Origin: JBAXRT01 sp037131065
Lineage (GTDB): Bacteria > Bacteroidota > Bacteroidia > Bacteroidales > FEN-979
Assembly: GCA_037131065.1 (NCBI GenBank)
Contig: JBAXRT010000051.1
Span: 1-18,411 of the forward strand
DNA length: 18,411 bases
Direction: 5' to 3'
Shown here: piece by piece, positions 15,572 through 18,411 of the stretch
Layout of the letters: the number at the start of each line of letters is the position of its first letter
Position numbering within the stretch: the stretch's first letter is position 1
The notes under the pieces: model-generated
Database searches by the model: none
What the model was told of the DNA's origin: nothing
Seen by the model: the letters and a program-made list of their open reading frames with translations, nothing else
Position numbers and translations under genes: made by a program

Positions 15572-16867
15572 ATGACAGCTTTTAAAAAAATTCTTTTTAT
15601 CCTGGTTCTGCTTCTGATGCTCATCCCGTTCATCCAGAACAGGTTGTTAAGGATTTCCGAAAAGCCCTTAAGAGGGATGTACCAGTTTTCTGAAAAGCCG
15701 GAGTTAAAATTGTTCACATGGGCTGGATGGTTTTCGGGTGAATTTCAGGAGAAGCTCAGGAAAAGCACAGAGGATAATATTGGTTTCAAAAAAACACTGA
15801 TCAGAATATTTAATCAGATAGATTTTTCTCTTTTCAAATTGATCCATGCCGAAGGATTTATTGCAGGGAAAAAGGATTTCCTTTTTGAGGAGGATTATAT
15901 TCATGAATACACCGGGAAATATTTCATCGGCAAGGAAACGATTAACAAAAAATTATCACGGCTTAAAGAAGTTCAGCAAGAACTGAAATCAAGAGGGACT
16001 ACACTGCTACTTGTCCTTGAGCCGGGCAAGGCCAGCTTTTACCCTGAGTTTATTCCCAGCCGGTACCATCCGGAGAATAGATCCCTGACAAATTATGACT
16101 ACTTGAGAGAAAGGGCTCTCCAGCTTGAGCTGGAGTATCTCGATCTGAACCGTTATTTTCTTTCATTAAAAGACACTTCACGATATCCAATATTTTCAAA
16201 ATATGGGATGCATTGGAGCATCTTCGGCGTATATCATGCCATTGATACAATTTCAAGACACATTGAGGCAAACATGAACACTGTTCTTCCCGGAATGCAA
16301 ATTATCGAGCTTGTCATCTCTGACCAGAGCAGGGGAAGTGATTATGATATCGGCGAAATGATGAACGTGATTTTCAGGCTGCCGGCCACCAGATGCGCCT
16401 ACCCTGAGGTCAGGTTCGACACTTCCCGGATAATGAGGAGACTCTCTGTGCTTGTCATTGCCGACAGCTACTACCTGAATATAGTGGATGATTACGGAAA
16501 AAATCTTTTCAGGAAACAACAATACTGGTATTATAATAACAGGCTTTATCCTTTCCAGGATGATGTTCCCCCCACTTATGTTGATAAAACAAACCTGATG
16601 GAAAAATTAGCCGGATATGATGTTATTCTCCTGATGACCTCGGAAATAAATCTTCATTGCGGGTTCTGGAATTTTGCCGACGAAGCCTGGCTTGCTTTTC
16701 ACCCTGATGAAAAAGAGGATCCGGTTTACAGGATCGAGAACGAGATCCGGAACGAACGAAGCTGGTTCCGGTTTCTGGTGCGGAGAGCAGAAATTGAAAG
16801 GGTTCCGCTCGAAACAATGATACGGCAGAATGCCGAATATGTATATTATTCCGGACAAAATCGTTAA
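15572..16867 (+). CDS. AlgJ/AlgX-like SGNH O-acetyltransferase, membrane-anchored
   Basis: A 431-residue protein with one N-terminal hydrophobic helix (about 5-22) and a periplasmic domain. The pattern DNIGFKKTLIRIFNQIDF, then GKKDFLFEEDYIHEY, then GMHWSIFG (H214) and VIADSYYLN (S299) is that of AlgJ/AlgX-type SGNH enzymes, which acetylate polysaccharides using acyl groups exported by an MBOAT. The Ser-His pair is present, but the Asp of the usual D-x-H motif is Gly212 here, so this may be a subfamily with another acid residue or a non-catalytic partner. I chose ATG 15572 over an in-frame TTG at 15560; the spacer to the MBOAT stop is then 23 bases. The start is uncertain by four residues. Confidence 0.85.
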   Translation: MTAFKKILFILVLLLMLIPFIQNRLLRISEKPLRGMYQFSEKPELKLFTWAGWFSGEFQEKLRKSTEDNIGFKKTLIRIFNQIDFSLFKLIHAEGFIAGKKDFLFEEDYIHEYTGKYFIGKETINKKLSRLKEVQQELKSRGTTLLLVLEPGKASFYPEFIPSRYHPENRSLTNYDYLRERALQLELEYLDLNRYFLSLKDTSRYPIFSKYGMHWSIFGVYHAIDTISRHIEANMNTVLPGMQIIELVISDQSRGSDYDIGEMMNVIFRLPATRCAYPEVRFDTSRIMRRLSVLVIADSYYLNIVDDYGKNLFRKQQYWYYNNRLYPFQDDVPPTYVDKTNLMEKLAGYDVILLMTSEINLHCGFWNFADEAWLAFHPDEKEDPVYRIENEIRNERSWFRFLVRRAEIERVPLETMIRQNAEYVYYSGQNR

Positions 16868-16875
16868 TATTGTAC

Positions 16876-18411
16876 ATGAATTTTTTCGTCAGGAAAAGAA
16901 AAAAACTCTTCATTTTCAGTATCCTTTTGCTGGCCTCCGTTATCGTTTTCGGGCTGGGACTGAAATATCTTCCGATCCATAAGATCTTTAGTGTCCAATC
17001 CTCTCCGGAAAACGTATTTACGGTCAATCCCCAGAACGGACAACAGGCGCCCCATTCTCTTTTAATCGATTTTGAGGTGGCGCCTGGGAAAACCCCGCCG
17101 GACGGCCTATATAAGGGGATGGCTCACTCAGGGATCTACTCGTCAAAAGCCTTTGGCAAAAACAGCTATTCAGCTGCTATCGAAAGGACATTTTCGGAAA
17201 TTGGGATCCCTGATCCTGAATCCGTGGGATGGAGTAGCTGGATTTATGTCTTTCCAACAGAAAGAGAAGTAAAAGCCACATTTGTCTTATCGGTTGCCAA
17301 CGAGTTAGGTGTAAATGTCCTTTGGAAAGGAATCGGATTAAGCGGACCGGGAATTCCGCAGGGGAAATGGTTTAAAATAAGCACCAATACAAGTCTGTCG
17401 GGAATTAAATTCAAACCTTCTTATAAAGTCCAGATATATCTGTGGAACGATAGCAGCACTGATATCCTGGTGGATGACTACTATGTCGTTTTTAATGGCA
17501 CCTCTGAACGCCGGGGAGATTCTACACTTGTCGATATGACCCGGAATATTCCCTTTACACCTGCTTTTAATCGCCCGCCATTCCGGACCTCTTTGTTAGA
17601 GAAAGAGCAGATCAACAATCAGAATTCCCGCTTCCTGGTTTTGAATCAGTCCATTAAAGAGGGGAATATTAAACCGGATGAAATGATCATTGCAGGGAAT
17701 TTCCAGGGACGTACCGGAGCCACAGATGAGATCCTGGTTCTTGGAAAAGATGGAAAACCCGGACTGTTTGCCTTCTGTCCGGATGAAAAGAGGTTCATCA
17801 AAATCACTATCAATATTTCATCAGAGGTATCACCTTTCCTTTACGCAAGAAACCTCTGGAAGGGAAGATTCATCCGGGAAACAGGTGACCAGGTTTTGAT
17901 TGAAGGGGAAAAAGAGTGGATCCTCGGGAAATTCGAAATGGCTAAAGATCCCTGCAATCAGAGTGACAATCCGGTGGCAGATTTCAGGATTTTATGGCGA
18001 TCAGCCATCCCGGATCTGAAGATTCTTCCTCAGAATGATGTCAAAAGTTTACACACCGGTGATTTTGATGGAGATCAGATCACGGAACTTTTGATCAGCA
18101 AACCGGATGGTTCCTGGCGTATGATTCGTCTGTCAGCCGGATCTGGAGGTTCATTCACTTCAGTTGCCGAAGGCAGTGTGGTTGCCGACTGGAACAGGGA
18201 CAATGGAAAATTTACCATTACTCCGGGCAGGTTTCTAAATCGTTTGAAACAGGATGTGATCCTTACGGTATTTATAAATAAGGAAACCGGAAAACCTGAT
18301 TATTCTCTCCTCAGGTTCAGCCTGGGCCGCGCAATTTTCGAGACCCTTTTTACTTTACCGGTTAATAATCCGGGTAAAACGGTTGGACCCGATTCACTCC
18401 AGGTTTCAGAT
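16876..18411 (+). CDS. Membrane-anchored protein with beta domain and FG-GAP-like repeat, 3' end missing
   Basis: The frame is open from ATG 16876 to the right edge (512 codons, no stop), so the C-terminus lies outside. A basic N-terminus (RKRKK) precedes one hydrophobic helix (about 11-28), suggesting a signal anchor with the rest periplasmic or surface-exposed. Residues about 65-210 form a beta-rich domain: IDFEVAPG, HSGIYSS, WSSWIYVFPTEREVKATFVLS, PQGKWFKIS, and YLWNDSSTDILVDDYYVVF. It resembles the C-terminal domain of the GT-C-like protein at 10628. Later, HTGDFDGDQITELLI (D396, D398, D400) is an FG-GAP/VCBS-like calcium-binding repeat. A second, weaker copy may lie near AGNFQGRTGATDEILVLG. 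The gene starts 8 bases after the AlgJ-like stop. Its function is not known; glycan binding or display is inferred. Confidence 0.8.
   Translation, partial: MNFFVRKRKKLFIFSILLLASVIVFGLGLKYLPIHKIFSVQSSPENVFTVNPQNGQQAPHSLLIDFEVAPGKTPPDGLYKGMAHSGIYSSKAFGKNSYSAAIERTFSEIGIPDPESVGWSSWIYVFPTEREVKATFVLSVANELGVNVLWKGIGLSGPGIPQGKWFKISTNTSLSGIKFKPSYKVQIYLWNDSSTDILVDDYYVVFNGTSERRGDSTLVDMTRNIPFTPAFNRPPFRTSLLEKEQINNQNSRFLVLNQSIKEGNIKPDEMIIAGNFQGRTGATDEILVLGKDGKPGLFAFCPDEKRFIKITINISSEVSPFLYARNLWKGRFIRETGDQVLIEGEKEWILGKFEMAKDPCNQSDNPVADFRILWRSAIPDLKILPQNDVKSLHTGDFDGDQITELLISKPDGSWRMIRLSAGSGGSFTSVAEGSVVADWNRDNGKFTITPGRFLNRLKQDVILTVFINKETGKPDYSLLRFSLGRAIFETLFTLPVNNPGKTVGPDSLQVSD

Noticed and set aside
17072..17899. 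Short plus-strand open frames inside the last gene
   Set aside because: They are out-of-frame shadows of the long open frame that runs from 16876 to the edge.

Overview
The window looks like a chromosomal segment of a Bacteroidota bacterium, probably an uncultured Bacteroidales relative. Four observations support this. MurF and alanine racemase are fused in one protein. Every plausible promoter carries the Bacteroidota -7 element TAnnTTTG. Start codons lack Shine-Dalgarno sequences and have A-rich leaders. The menaquinone gene belongs to the futalosine pathway (mqnC). Coding density is very high, the longest non-coding gap is about 130 bases, and I see no RNA genes, insertion sequences, phage genes or CRISPR arrays. 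The species assignment is inference.

Bases 1-9850 are mostly housekeeping. In order they hold the 3' end of an outer-membrane-barrel-like protein, the Kdo transferase waaA (lipid A core), a PP1-like metallophosphatase abutting waaA, a small Tyr-rich lipoprotein with its own promoter, and a convergent mqnC. A divergent M17 leucyl aminopeptidase (pepA) follows, then pdxA (vitamin B6 synthesis) and a murF-alr fusion (peptidoglycan precursors). The mqnC/pepA intergenic region carries two facing, overlapping -7 elements. mqnC appears to begin at a non-canonical ATT codon, 20 codons before its first ATG. Between pepA and pdxA lies a 32-bp imperfect inverted repeat built from 8-bp units.

Bases 9872 to the right edge form a tightly packed co-directional cluster behind one promoter: a dolichol-phosphate-mannose-synthase-like GT2, a polytopic GT-C-like protein with a fused extracytoplasmic C-terminal beta domain, a second GT-C (PMT/ArnT-like), an MBOAT O-acyltransferase, an AlgJ/AlgX-like SGNH protein, and a membrane-anchored protein with a beta domain and an FG-GAP-like repeat that runs off the window. 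The inferred logic is that the GT2 charges polyprenyl phosphate with a sugar, the GT-C enzymes transfer sugars on the periplasmic side, and the MBOAT/AlgJ pair O-acylates the product. The terminal protein may bind or present it. The fused beta domain of the first GT-C and the domain in the last protein resemble each other, which ties the two ends of the cluster together. This cluster is the best candidate here for an undescribed system.
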